57,973 bases of DNA from Gemmataceae bacterium (GTDB lineage: Bacteria > Planctomycetota > Planctomycetia > Gemmatales > Gemmataceae): positions 1 to 57,973 of the forward strand of contig JANWYO010000164.1 in assembly GCA_025055215.1 (NCBI GenBank), written 5' to 3'. Positions 43,479 through 51,926 of this stretch are shown here, piece by piece. The stretch's first letter is position 1, and every line of letters starts with the position of its first letter. Under the pieces are notes generated by a model. It worked only from the letters and a program-made list of their open reading frames with translations, made no database searches and was not told the origin of the DNA. A program made the position numbers and the translations under genes.

Positions 43479-45515
43479 TCAGCATCGGAAGCGAAAGTTG
43501 TAGTCGTTGATGTCGAGATTGGGGCTGTAATAGGGATCACCCGCCTCCAAGGCGTCCTTCCACCGCGATACGAACAGACTTCCTTCCGAATGCAGACGGG
43601 CTTGTTTAATCGGGTCCTCTTGGTCGATCCCACGAGTTGTCGATTCATAGTGATATAATTCCGCATGGGGCGTCCAGACAATGCGATAGCCCCGTTGCCG
43701 TATCTTCATGCACAGGTCGATATCGTTATAGGTAATCATGAAGCGCTCATCGAAGCGGCCGGCTTCCTCAAAAACCGATTTTCGCATCATCAGGCACGCC
43801 CCGGTGCAGCCGGCCACATTCTGCGTCGTCACCAGCCTGGAAAAATACCCATAGGAATTCCGGGGAAAACCCAGATGCCAATGCCCGGCCGAGCCTGCAA
43901 AACCTAGCAGGATGCCACCGTGTTGGACCGTGTCGTTCGGAAAATACAGTTTGGCCCCCACGGCCCCCACCTCTGGCTGTTGCGCATGCTCCAACATGCG
44001 TTCCAGCCAGTCATGGTTAATGACCTCCACATCGTTGTTAAGAAACAGCAACACTTCACCGGCGGCATGCGCTGCCGCCCAATTATTGACGGCCGAATAG
44101 TTAAACGGCGGCTTCCAAATCAGGATCCGATACCGCGGGTCGGTCCGCAGTTGGGCATAAAGCTCAAACACTTCGGGTTCAGAGCTATGATTCTCGATGA
44201 TGATAATCTCATAGTGCCGATAAGAGGAGCGTTCGATGGAATGAAGACAACGATACAGTACGTCCGCGTGGTTGTGGTTCGGAATGATGATTGAAATCAA
44301 GGGTTGATGGATGATGTCATAAGACACCTGATAAAGGCCCAAGTGGGCACCGTGGCGGACGCTCCCGGACAGTCCCAGCCGTTTCAGATGCTCCACCAAA
44401 GCCTGGCGACCCGCCTCGTAGGCAAACATCTTGGCCGCCGGATCGTGCGCGACGGATTCGGGATGTGCCCGCCAATGGTAGAGGACCTTGGGAATGTGGA
44501 CGATCGCGCGGGCCTGTTCCGTGGCTCGCAGGACCAGATCGTAATCCTGGGCACCGTCATATTCCGATCGCAAACCGCCGAGTTCACACACCAGCCGACG
44601 ACGGACCACGAGCAGATGGCAGATGTAGTTGTAACTGCGGAGAAAATCAGGCGACCAATCGGGTTTGAAGTGCGGGGTGAAGCGCATCCGGCCGCTGTGG
44701 TCAATCTTGTCTTCGTCGGAATAAATCACGTCAGCAGTCGGCTCGCGCTCAATGGCTTGCGCAACTTCGTACAGGGCGAAGGGAGCGAGGATGTCGTCAT
44801 GGTCAAGAAAGGCCACAAAGTCGCCGGTGGCCAACGCCAGGGCGGCGTTGCTATTACCGGAAATGCCCAGGTTCTGGTCGAGAAAGCGAACCTTGATGCG
44901 GCGATCGCCCCGGGCCCAACGTCGCAGCATGGGCTTGATCCAGGAAGCTTGGCTACCCCCGTCGGCCAGGCACAACTCCCAGTGGGGATAGGTCTGCGCC
45001 TGGACCGAGCGAACCATGTCACGCAGGAAGCGGGCAGGGGTGTTGTAGATCGGCACGACGATGCTGATCCGCGGCCCCTGGGCTGTCGCCGCTGCTCGGC
45101 GTTGCCGCCGCAAGTCCCAGGCGTTGGGTTCGTTCTTGGCGATCCAGACGGCGTAGTCGCCCGAGGCAGCTGGTCCCACCGTTCGTGTCAGCCATGCCTT
45201 GAGCCGGCACCAGGTGCGCAATCCCCAATGGGCAGCCGCTCGCGCAAGAAACCAGCGGCGGCTCCGCGGTGGGAGAAGGTAGTTACGAATGGCGTAGTAG
45301 CGGAGCAGGAGTTTCCAGCCATGAGAATCCAGGATCGCCCGCAAGAGCTGGCTTTGCTGAGCGTGGATCTCCCGATGACGCTCCAGTTCCTGTTCGAGCA
45401 TGTTGATGCGGAGACGCTGATACAGTTCCAGGTCCAGCTTGGGTCCGGATGGGACCGTGTCCGGTCGCCATTGGTCCCTGGACTCCGCGCTACAGGCTAC
45501 CGCATTGCTCATCAT
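43479..45515 (-). CDS. Two-domain GT2-type glycosyltransferase
   Basis: The 678-residue protein has two GT-A domains. The first starts ISIVVPIYNTPARFLRDMVRSVQAQTYPHWEL and has GDFVAFLDHDDILAPFALYEV, where the acidic group binds the donor metal. The second starts ISIIIPNHNHADVLYRCLHSIERSSYRHYEIIIIENHSSE, with GEVLLFLNNDVEVINHDWLERML and DERFMITYNDIDLCMKIRQRGYRIVWTPHAELYHYES. A helical N-terminal 140 residues precede them. Such tandem GT2 proteins build O-antigen or capsule-like repeats. The gene follows the ABC ATPase by 49 bp in the same direction. Confidence 0.93.
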   Translation of the reverse strand: MMSNAVACSAESRDQWRPDTVPSGPKLDLELYQRLRINMLEQELERHREIHAQQSQLLRAILDSHGWKLLLRYYAIRNYLLPPRSRRWFLARAAAHWGLRTWCRLKAWLTRTVGPAASGDYAVWIAKNEPNAWDLRRQRRAAATAQGPRISIVVPIYNTPARFLRDMVRSVQAQTYPHWELCLADGGSQASWIKPMLRRWARGDRRIKVRFLDQNLGISGNSNAALALATGDFVAFLDHDDILAPFALYEVAQAIEREPTADVIYSDEDKIDHSGRMRFTPHFKPDWSPDFLRSYNYICHLLVVRRRLVCELGGLRSEYDGAQDYDLVLRATEQARAIVHIPKVLYHWRAHPESVAHDPAAKMFAYEAGRQALVEHLKRLGLSGSVRHGAHLGLYQVSYDIIHQPLISIIIPNHNHADVLYRCLHSIERSSYRHYEIIIIENHSSEPEVFELYAQLRTDPRYRILIWKPPFNYSAVNNWAAAHAAGEVLLFLNNDVEVINHDWLERMLEHAQQPEVGAVGAKLYFPNDTVQHGGILLGFAGSAGHWHLGFPRNSYGYFSRLVTTQNVAGCTGACLMMRKSVFEEAGRFDERFMITYNDIDLCMKIRQRGYRIVWTPHAELYHYESTTRGIDQEDPIKQARLHSEGSLFVSRWKDALEAGDPYYSPNLDINDYNFRFRC

Positions 45516-45564
45516 CGGTTATCCCTCGCGCTCCCCTACCCGGCTCAGTCAGCATGGCGGCTCC

Positions 45565-47169
45565 CTAAGCCGCACGCCCCACCAAGGTCGCCGTCGGTAA
45601 CACGTCGGCGGCCGTCCGGACGATGGCTGGCAATCGCTGAACACGGCTGACGTGCACGGCATCGGCGATGACGGCCCCGGAAGCATCGTTGGTCAAAACG
45701 ACCCGCAACATACCGGACTGGATTGGCCAGCGGCCCAAGTGGCGGAAGGCGACTCCCCCGATGAATTTGTCCGTGGCTGCTACTCGTTGATTGATTCGAA
45801 TGGTGGCCCGATGTTGCGGCCCGTCCCAAAGATGAAACGGGGCATCGGCTGCGGCGTCTTCTTGGGGGACCCAGCTGGCGTACACGTCGTACTCACCTGG
45901 CTCCAATCCGACAAACTCCCAACGCGCCCGGTGGGCGCCATCGCCCGCCGGCGCCACGCGAACGCTCCCGCCGAAAGCGTCTCGCACCAGACGCGCCAGC
46001 CAAGCGTCGCCTTCCTGCTGGTAGCCCGCGTGGCCGTCGTCCACGACCAGCGGTTGCGGACGGTCTAAGGGCACGACGCGCACCGAGGCGGCCGCGACGT
46101 CACGGGTCGCGCGATTGGAAAGCTCGACCTGAAGGGAGCCGCTGTCAATGCGGTAAGTTCCCAGGCTTTGATAGGCAACGCCGTCAATCACATTTCCCAC
46201 GGGCGGCACTTGTTGGTTGACCCGGACCGTGGCCACTGGTTGATTTCCATCGAAGACCTGATAGGGGGCATCGACCGCCTGATCAAAGCGGGCCGGCCAC
46301 GCCGCCTGGACTTCGTAGAAACCGGGCGGCAGGTGGGGCACGCTCCAGCGTACAGCCTGATACTCCCTCCCCGCCGGCAACCGACGGCAAGGCAGCGAGC
46401 CGGCCGCCGTGGCTCCGACGAGCCCGGCATTGCCTTGCACATGCGCCATGTAGGCCGCGATGACTTCCCCGGCAGGTCCGATTTGCCGCACTTGCCCGTG
46501 GTCCATCCAGAGTACCTTGTCGCACAGCTGCGCCATGGAAGGGAGATCATGACTGACCAGGATGACCAGCTCGGCCTTGCCGATCATTTCCCGCATCCGG
46601 GCGCGGGCTTTCTGCTGGAAAGCCAGGTCGCCGACACTCAACACCTCATCAATGAGGAGGATTTCCGGCTCAATGGCCGTGGCGATGGAAAAGGCCAGCC
46701 GGACCAACATGCCGGCGGAATAGTAGCGCACCGGCATGTCGAGGAAGTGCCCCAGCTCGGAGAAAGCGCCGATCGATTCCATTTTGGCGCGAATGGTGCG
46801 CGGCGTTTCGCCTTGAAGGTAGCCGCGGTAGGCGATGTTCTCCCACCCGCTCGCCTCCGGCTCGAATCCCAGGGCGATGTCGAAGAGGGAACTGATGCGC
46901 CCTTGAACGGAGCGTCGGCCACTCGTCGGCGGATAGATCCCGGCGAGCAGTTTCAGCAGGGTGCTCTTGCCCGCCCCGTTGTGGCCCAAGATGCCGAGCC
47001 GGTCGCCCGCATCCACTCGCAGGGTGACATTTTTCAGTGCCTCCACCTGCACATACGGGTTAACCGAACGGCGGAACATCCGACGGACGACGTATTCCTT
47101 CAGCGTCACCCGCCCGAGCTGGCGAACGTGGAACGTGAGGCTGACGTTATCCAACTCAATCCGTGCCAT
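45565..47169 (-). CDS. Wzt-like polysaccharide-export ATPase with tandem golvesin-like domains
   Basis: 534 residues. Residues 1-240 are an ABC ATPase of the O-antigen/teichoic acid export type: GHNGAGKS Walker A (62-69), YYSAGMLVRLAFS signature (149-161), EILLIDEVLSVGD Walker B (169-181), His207 in VSHD. Residues ~255-370 and ~373-510 are two related beta domains. The second begins LVVDDGHAGYQQEGDAW, continues GLEPGEYDVYASW, DAPFHLWDGPQHRATIRINQ, and ends VLTNDASGAVIADAVHVSRV, the golvesin C-terminal-domain pattern. The first has PPGFYEVQAAW, DAPYQVFDGNQPVATVRVNQ, VAYQSLGTYRIDSGSLQVELSN. In classical Wzt this place is a glycan-binding jelly roll; here golvesin-like domains probably take that role. 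Lies 57 bp after its permease. Confidence 0.9.
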   Translation of the reverse strand: MARIELDNVSLTFHVRQLGRVTLKEYVVRRMFRRSVNPYVQVEALKNVTLRVDAGDRLGILGHNGAGKSTLLKLLAGIYPPTSGRRSVQGRISSLFDIALGFEPEASGWENIAYRGYLQGETPRTIRAKMESIGAFSELGHFLDMPVRYYSAGMLVRLAFSIATAIEPEILLIDEVLSVGDLAFQQKARARMREMIGKAELVILVSHDLPSMAQLCDKVLWMDHGQVRQIGPAGEVIAAYMAHVQGNAGLVGATAAGSLPCRRLPAGREYQAVRWSVPHLPPGFYEVQAAWPARFDQAVDAPYQVFDGNQPVATVRVNQQVPPVGNVIDGVAYQSLGTYRIDSGSLQVELSNRATRDVAAASVRVVPLDRPQPLVVDDGHAGYQQEGDAWLARLVRDAFGGSVRVAPAGDGAHRARWEFVGLEPGEYDVYASWVPQEDAAADAPFHLWDGPQHRATIRINQRVAATDKFIGGVAFRHLGRWPIQSGMLRVVLTNDASGAVIADAVHVSRVQRLPAIVRTAADVLPTATLVGRAA

Positions 47170-47226
47170 CAGACGCAGCTCCCGTGGTCGGTTCTTGCGT
47201 TGACCGCCGTGCTCGAGACTGCCCCG

Positions 47227-48105
47227 CTACAGGCGGAAGATGAGTCGATTCTGGTAACGCGCCAGCACCAGGCTGGCGGCGCTGGCGGCCAGGGCCACGG
47301 TCAGCGCGCCGATGAGGCAGGTGCCGAGGGGTGGCGCCGCGCCGTGGAGGATCGGATCGCGGACCAAACGCACCAGATGGTAAACGGGATTCCACTGAAG
47401 AACCCAGGCGGTGCTGCGCAAGCGATCCTCGGGCCAGATGATCGGTGTGGCATAAAATACCAACTGAAAGCCCACCTCAATGAGGTGCTGTGTGTCCTGG
47501 AAATAACTGTTGGCAAAGCCTGCCAGCAGGGCCAGCGACCAAGCCAAAATCGCCAAGAGTAGGATCGCAGGAAGCAGATACAGCGCCGCCAGAGGATGGT
47601 CCACGAGACGGGCATGGGTCGAGGCGGCAGCGCCGACTTCTAGCACGGCCGATTCCTGTGCGGCCGCCGCGGGTCGGTTGTCCGCCGACGCACGGAATTT
47701 GGCCGCCACGCCCACCGCCAGGGCCACGGCGATCGCCAGCCCCAGGGCAATGAGGAAATGGAACGTCGCGCCTAATGCTGTCCGCAGCGGGTAAATCGCC
47801 AACGGCGCTGGGTATTGGCGGATGTACGTTTCCGCACGGTGAAAACACTGACAACCGTGCAACGTGACGGTGAGGATGTAATTCCAGCACGCCAGCCCGG
47901 CGATCAGATAGGGAGCGAAGTAGTAAAGGTCAATCTTCAGGAGATGATAAAAAACGGCGCAAAGAATCACGGTCATGGCCGCCGGCTGGAGCAGCGACCA
48001 ACCAACGCCCAGCACCGAACGCCGATAACGGGTCCGCAAATCCATCTGGACCAGCGACAGCCAAAAGTACCGGCACTGCCAGATGGCGGCCAGATAACTG
48101 ACCAT
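47227..48105 (-). CDS. Wzm-like ABC-2 polysaccharide-export permease
   Basis: The 292-residue protein has six hydrophobic segments and the ABC-2 export landmarks RTRYRRSVLGVGWSLLQPAAMTVILCAVF near the N-terminus and ATPIIWPEDRL..AWVLQWNPVYHLVRLVRDPIL near the C-terminus. A GGAGGAGG 8 bases upstream fixes the ATG at 48105; the longer open frame to 48399 is not supported. An Ala-rich hydrophilic insert (FRASADNRPAAAAQESAVLEVGAAAS) lies between the fourth and fifth segments. It is the first gene of the minus-strand export cluster and precedes the ATPase. Confidence 0.93.
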   Translation of the reverse strand: MVSYLAAIWQCRYFWLSLVQMDLRTRYRRSVLGVGWSLLQPAAMTVILCAVFYHLLKIDLYYFAPYLIAGLACWNYILTVTLHGCQCFHRAETYIRQYPAPLAIYPLRTALGATFHFLIALGLAIAVALAVGVAAKFRASADNRPAAAAQESAVLEVGAAASTHARLVDHPLAALYLLPAILLLAILAWSLALLAGFANSYFQDTQHLIEVGFQLVFYATPIIWPEDRLRSTAWVLQWNPVYHLVRLVRDPILHGAAPPLGTCLIGALTVALAASAASLVLARYQNRLIFRL

Positions 48106-48235
48106 GCCAGGGCCTCCTCCGTTCCCTCCCGCCCGTCTATGGGGCGGCGAGGGGAATCGATACCACGTCAGCCTCCAAAGATCAAGGCGAGGCAGTTGTC
48201 GCCGCCCGTCGTGTCGGACGGGCTTGAGCGCTCCA

Positions 48236-48262
48236 GGCGGCGGTTTTTTCACAACCGCCGCC
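48236..48262. promoter_or_regulatory. 10-bp GC hairpin upstream of the export permease
   Basis: GGCGGCGGTT and AACCGCCGCC form a perfect 10-bp stem with a TTTTCAC loop, 131 bp before the permease start. Read on the minus strand it lies in the possible leader of the export operon, without a following T-tract. It could act as a leader structure; function not established. Confidence 0.35.
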
Positions 48263-48559
48263 GATTCCTCGTTTCGCGCTCCCGATTGTTCGTTTCGTGC
48301 TCGCTTGCTCCGCAGCAAGCGTCTCGATTCCTGGCACCACCACGAACTGACAAGTTCCTGTTCCGTCCTCCTTCGCCGCCGCGCCGATTGAGCGTTCACT
48401 TCCTTGCCAGCGAGCGTCTCGCTTCCTCGCGTCAGCGCGATGAGATGAATCCTGCTCGACTCTAATGCTGGCTTTTGGCCAGCGGGGGCTTAAAGCCAGG
48501 CACTCTAGGCACCCCGGGCGCGTTGACACAAGGGACCGAAACGCCGGCAGGCGCAGAAA

Positions 48560-49030
48560 GTCTGTGAAAGATCGAAGGCTGCCCGCGTAAGGATGCCTGT
48601 GGAAGATTTCAGGCCGCCGACAGATCCAGAAACTTTGTCATCGATTAGAGGCTTCCGCCGTTGTGACGCCTGGGGGGACTTCCGAGCCGCGATGAGCCTG
48701 AGAAGTTGGCATCGATCAGGAACCCTCAGCGTTGTGGGGCTTTGGGAACTGGCGCGACACGAATCGGTGCGGAAAGTTCGTCATCGATCGAGAACTTCCC
48801 GCGTAATGAGGTTCGGGAAACTTCCCAGGCTACGACCAAGCCACAGAGTTTGTCAGCGCTTGGGAACCGCCAGCGTTATCAGTCTCGGGCCGGCTTGCGA
48901 ACCAAGGCGAGTCTCGGAAGTTTGTCATCGATCGGGAACCGTCAGCGTTTCGACAACTGGGGGCAACGGACGAGACCCCCAACGGTCTGAAAAAAGTTGT
49001 CAGGGGACGGAGGTTGCCAGCGTAATGACC
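48560..49030. repeat. Degenerate 72-bp tandem repeat, six full copies and one partial
   Basis: Units start at 48560, 48633, 48705, 48776, 48848, 48920 and 48996; spacings are 73, 72, 71, 72, 72 and 76 bp. The best-conserved part begins GTTTGTCATCGATCGGGAAC and runs to CAGCGTTATGA; the rest is more variable but still related (GGG..ACTTC.GAG...C.A). Divergence is spread over the whole unit, unlike CRISPR, where repeats are near-identical and spacers unrelated. Confidence 0.85.
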
Positions 49031-49138
49031 CGTGTGTGGACGAACCTATTCGGAGCAAAGTGGGACTTCGTTGAGGTGAGACCGATGACCACGTGCAACG
49101 CCTTGCGGACGAACGTTTCCTCGGAACGGAAGGTGACC

Positions 49139-50269
49139 ATGAAGCGCATCCGTCTTGTCACGCTCGTCGCGTCGATTGCCATTGTTTGGGGACTTCAGAC
49201 GGCAACCGCCCTGGCCGAGACCCCAATGCCCGAACCGGGCGCGCCCTTGGAGGAGATCACCGATCCGTCGCTTTTGCCCGATTCGCGCCGCGACGAGTGG
49301 CTCCGGGCCACGCCCGAGGAGCGGGCACTCATTGCTCAGGAAATCGGCGAAGAGGGAGCGCGCCGGTTCGCACAAGCGAAAAACTGGCGGCCGATCTTCG
49401 ACGGCAAAGGGTGCAGCTATCCCCACGGGCTCGACCAGGTTTACGAGGCGGCCGATGGCACGATCCATGTCATTGAGGCGAAGGGAGGCGCAGGACGGCT
49501 GGGCCACGGTTACGGACATCCGCAGGGTAGCCCTGAATGGGCCGTGGAGGCGGCAAAACGAACTCTGGAAAGCAGCAAGGCCTGCCCCAAACAAAAACAG
49601 GCTGCTCGCGCCGTGTTGGAAGCCGCTGCCAAGGGCAAAATGGAAGTCCACGTGGTGCAGACAACCCACACCTTGGGCAAGCCGACGGCCATTCTGCGGC
49701 AGCGTACAAGCAAAGTCACGCGAGCAGCTCGCAAGATGGCCCGAGCTTTTCTTGATGCGCTCGCCAAGTCGGCAGCCAACTCGGCGGATGATGTCGCACG
49801 AGGAGTAGCGAAATCGGCGGTCAGTCAGACAAACGGCGCCACGGGGAACCTGCTCAAGAACGCGGCCAAGTTTGGCGCCGTGGCAGGGGCGGCGGCAGAA
49901 CTGGGGATGCGCGGTTACGAGGTCTACGAGACGGAGCGGCGCTACGCCGCTGGGGAAATCTCACAGCAGGAACGAGAAGTGTCCCACGCCAAGAACGCTG
50001 CTGGGGTCGCGGGAGGCTTGGCGGGCGCCTGGGCGGGCTTTGAAGTCGGTGCCATGGGGGGCGGCGCACTCGGTTCCTGCGTGGCACCCGGTCCCGGGAC
50101 AGTGATCGGCGGCGTGGTGGGCGGTGCCGTAGGTGGGGTGGCGGGGTACTTCGGCGGAGAGGCAGCCGCCCAGGCCGCTGCGGAGTGGACCGTCAACAAA
50201 ATCCATGCCACGGGGGAGACCATCGGCGGGGCCATCAGCCGGGCCTGGTCCTGGTTAACCGACTGGTAA
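49139..50269 (+). CDS. Secreted PD-(D/E)XK nuclease-like protein with glycine zipper
   Basis: 376 residues. A Sec leader (MKRIRLVTLVASIAIVWGLQTATALA-E) is followed by a nuclease-like core: FDGKGCSYPHGLDQVYEAADGTIHVIEAKGG has Asp99, Glu113 and Lys115 in the D-Xn-ExK order of restriction-endonuclease folds, then GHGYGHPQGSPEWAVEAAKRTL and MEVHVVQTTHTLGKP. The pattern resembles polymorphic-toxin nuclease domains. After a helical linker comes a Gly-rich stretch, AGVAGGLAGAWAGFEVGAMGGGALG...VIGGVVGGAVGGVAGYFGGE (289-341), of the glycine-zipper type that can span or perforate membranes. GGAAGGTGACC precedes the ATG; the frame open upstream to 48593 lies in the repeat. No immunity gene is obvious. 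Nuclease activity is inferred, not shown. Confidence 0.7.
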   Translation: MKRIRLVTLVASIAIVWGLQTATALAETPMPEPGAPLEEITDPSLLPDSRRDEWLRATPEERALIAQEIGEEGARRFAQAKNWRPIFDGKGCSYPHGLDQVYEAADGTIHVIEAKGGAGRLGHGYGHPQGSPEWAVEAAKRTLESSKACPKQKQAARAVLEAAAKGKMEVHVVQTTHTLGKPTAILRQRTSKVTRAARKMARAFLDALAKSAANSADDVARGVAKSAVSQTNGATGNLLKNAAKFGAVAGAAAELGMRGYEVYETERRYAAGEISQQEREVSHAKNAAGVAGGLAGAWAGFEVGAMGGGALGSCVAPGPGTVIGGVVGGAVGGVAGYFGGEAAAQAAAEWTVNKIHATGETIGGAISRAWSWLTDW

Positions 50270-50438
50270 CGTGGCGGACGCGACGAGGGAGCCGGTCTGC
50301 CGCGCCGCCGCGGCAGGCCGGCCTGGCGGTTTTCGTGCGGGTTTTGGACGGGCCGAAAAATAAGAGTGATCCACAAACGAAGATACTAGTGATACGACCT
50401 CAGAGAGCGAGACGGTCACCCAGGATCTCCTTCGAGTC

Positions 50439-51911
50439 ATGACTCAACATCCAACCGCCATGGTGGTCTTGGCCAGTGAACAACTTTGGCCAAACATCCA
50501 CGGCCTGGTTCATTGGTCGAGTCATCTCCAACATTTGTGCATTTATCACACCACCGATGAGCGCTCCTACAAACCCGCTCAGCAGCTGGCCCTGCTCTGC
50601 CGGGCGATGTATGGCTCCCGGGTACAGGTGCATGTGCCGCCCGTGCCTGGGGGAATGCAACCGCTCGAAGTACACACCCAGATCCAGTGCTGGCGGCACC
50701 AACTGCCAGGTCAGCGCTGGCTCTTGAACGCGACCGGCGGGACCAAGCTGATGACCGCCGGGGTGCTGCGCTGCGTCGGCGAGCCAGATTGCCAGGTCGT
50801 CTACCGGGAGATCGCGGATCGTTGGTACGAACTGCACCGCGCCGACAATGGGCGCGACATTGTCACAAGCCCCATCGACGTGCCGGTGACGGCCACAGAC
50901 CGGATCCCGGTAAGCAGCCTGCTCTGCGCCCTGTGGAATGGCGCCGATCACCGCGTTGAATTCGGATCAAAACCTAATCGGCTGCCTGTCTTGGAGCTGA
51001 CACAGGCCTGGATCAAGCATCAGGGCAACTGGAGCATGGCGTTTTCCGATTGCGGGCTTCCCAACAATGAAGGCGTGGGTTTCCTTTTCGAGCGTTTCAT
51101 AGCTGCCGTCCTGCTCGAATTGGGCGTCAGCAACCTCGTGTGCAACGTGAAGCGCCTTGACAGCACGGGAACTCAAGTGCTCCAGGAAATCGACCTGGTG
51201 GCCAATTACAGTGGCCGGATTCGGATCGTGGATTGCAAACTGACGGACGGCCAAACAGGGAAAGCTAAAGTTCGTGGGGAGCCGATCACGTCCCAGATTC
51301 GCCAGGCAGCCCAAACCCGGCGTGAACTAGGTGCCGAACTACTCTTGCTGCGACCGAACTCGACCCTTAACGAGGCGGAGCGCAGCTTGGCACAGGCCTA
51401 CGGCCTTCAGGTTCTGGACCGTGACGACTGCAACAGCCTGTTCAGCGGCTTGCATCGTTTTCTGCGGGTTCAGGGTCCGCTGCCCGAAACTTTGCGGCAA
51501 GCGCAAGAGGCCCTGATTCAGGCAACGAAGGTTCCTGGGGCCAATCCGATGCAACCGCCGGCCGAGCAGAACAAAAAGCTTCGTAACGTCAGTGGGCAAT
51601 GGGCCGTCATCGATTTGGACGCGTACCGGCGAGACCTTAACCAAGACTGGGTAGCTTACCGGCTTAGTGACCTGGAAGTGGGCTTCAAGTGCGCCCGGCT
51701 GTCAGACATCTCCCGAGACCAGTGGCGCTGGTTGATCCAGGAGCAATTCCGATCATTTGGCCAAGTCAAGGACATAGCCCTAAGAAAGACTGGGTCGACC
51801 GGTCGGTTTATCCTCACGGTCCCAAACCATGCGAAGTTCTCCGCCCTGATTACTTACCTTGAGGCACGGTTACAAAAATCGCTATTGATCGTACAGCCTG
51901 TAACAAAATGA
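50439..51911 (+). CDS. Card1/Can2-like CARF-domain nuclease, orphan
   Basis: 490 residues. The N-terminal CARF domain has VVLASEQLWPNIHGL (9-23) and WLLNATGGTKLMTAGVL (94-110), matching the LVSEQ.IPN and NITGGTK.M motifs of Card1 that bind cyclic oligoadenylate. The C-terminal nuclease domain has GFLFERFIAAVLLELG (Glu218) and QEIDLVANYSGRIRIVDCKLTDG (Asp252, Asp265, Lys267), a PD-(D/E)XK site with DCK in place of the more common ECK. A C-terminal extension of ~110 residues (from ~380; AVIDLDAYRRDLNQDW...) is not part of Card1 as I recall it. In type III CRISPR immunity such proteins cut DNA and RNA when activated. No cas gene or CRISPR array lies within this window, so its signal source must be elsewhere or different. 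Confidence 0.85.
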   Translation: MTQHPTAMVVLASEQLWPNIHGLVHWSSHLQHLCIYHTTDERSYKPAQQLALLCRAMYGSRVQVHVPPVPGGMQPLEVHTQIQCWRHQLPGQRWLLNATGGTKLMTAGVLRCVGEPDCQVVYREIADRWYELHRADNGRDIVTSPIDVPVTATDRIPVSSLLCALWNGADHRVEFGSKPNRLPVLELTQAWIKHQGNWSMAFSDCGLPNNEGVGFLFERFIAAVLLELGVSNLVCNVKRLDSTGTQVLQEIDLVANYSGRIRIVDCKLTDGQTGKAKVRGEPITSQIRQAAQTRRELGAELLLLRPNSTLNEAERSLAQAYGLQVLDRDDCNSLFSGLHRFLRVQGPLPETLRQAQEALIQATKVPGANPMQPPAEQNKKLRNVSGQWAVIDLDAYRRDLNQDWVAYRLSDLEVGFKCARLSDISRDQWRWLIQEQFRSFGQVKDIALRKTGSTGRFILTVPNHAKFSALITYLEARLQKSLLIVQPVTK

Positions 51912-51926
51912 CTCTGTTCCAAGACT

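Larger units (their letters stand above)
48106..49138. other. 1-kb gene-poor divergent region
   Basis: No supported gene lies here. The left part (48106-48559) includes a GC hairpin at 48236-48262 and clustered CGTTT/GCTCGC tracts. The right part holds the 72-bp tandem repeat listed separately, ending about 110 bp before the start codon of the nuclease-like gene. Frames open across the repeat on the plus strand have no homology signature. Confidence 0.55.

Noticed and set aside
48523-48528. TTGACA as a -35 box for the nuclease-like gene
   Set aside because: No -10-like sequence lies 15-19 bp downstream, and it is more than 600 bp from the start codon.
48560-49030. Eroded CRISPR array next to the CARF nuclease
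   Set aside because: Unit length (about 72 bp) fits, but differences are spread over the entire unit and the presumed spacers are related to each other.
48593-49138. 182-codon N-terminal extension of the secreted nuclease-like protein across the tandem repeat
   Set aside because: It would bury the signal peptide inside the protein. Openness is explained by GC content and a repeat period divisible by three. It is kept only as a remote possibility.
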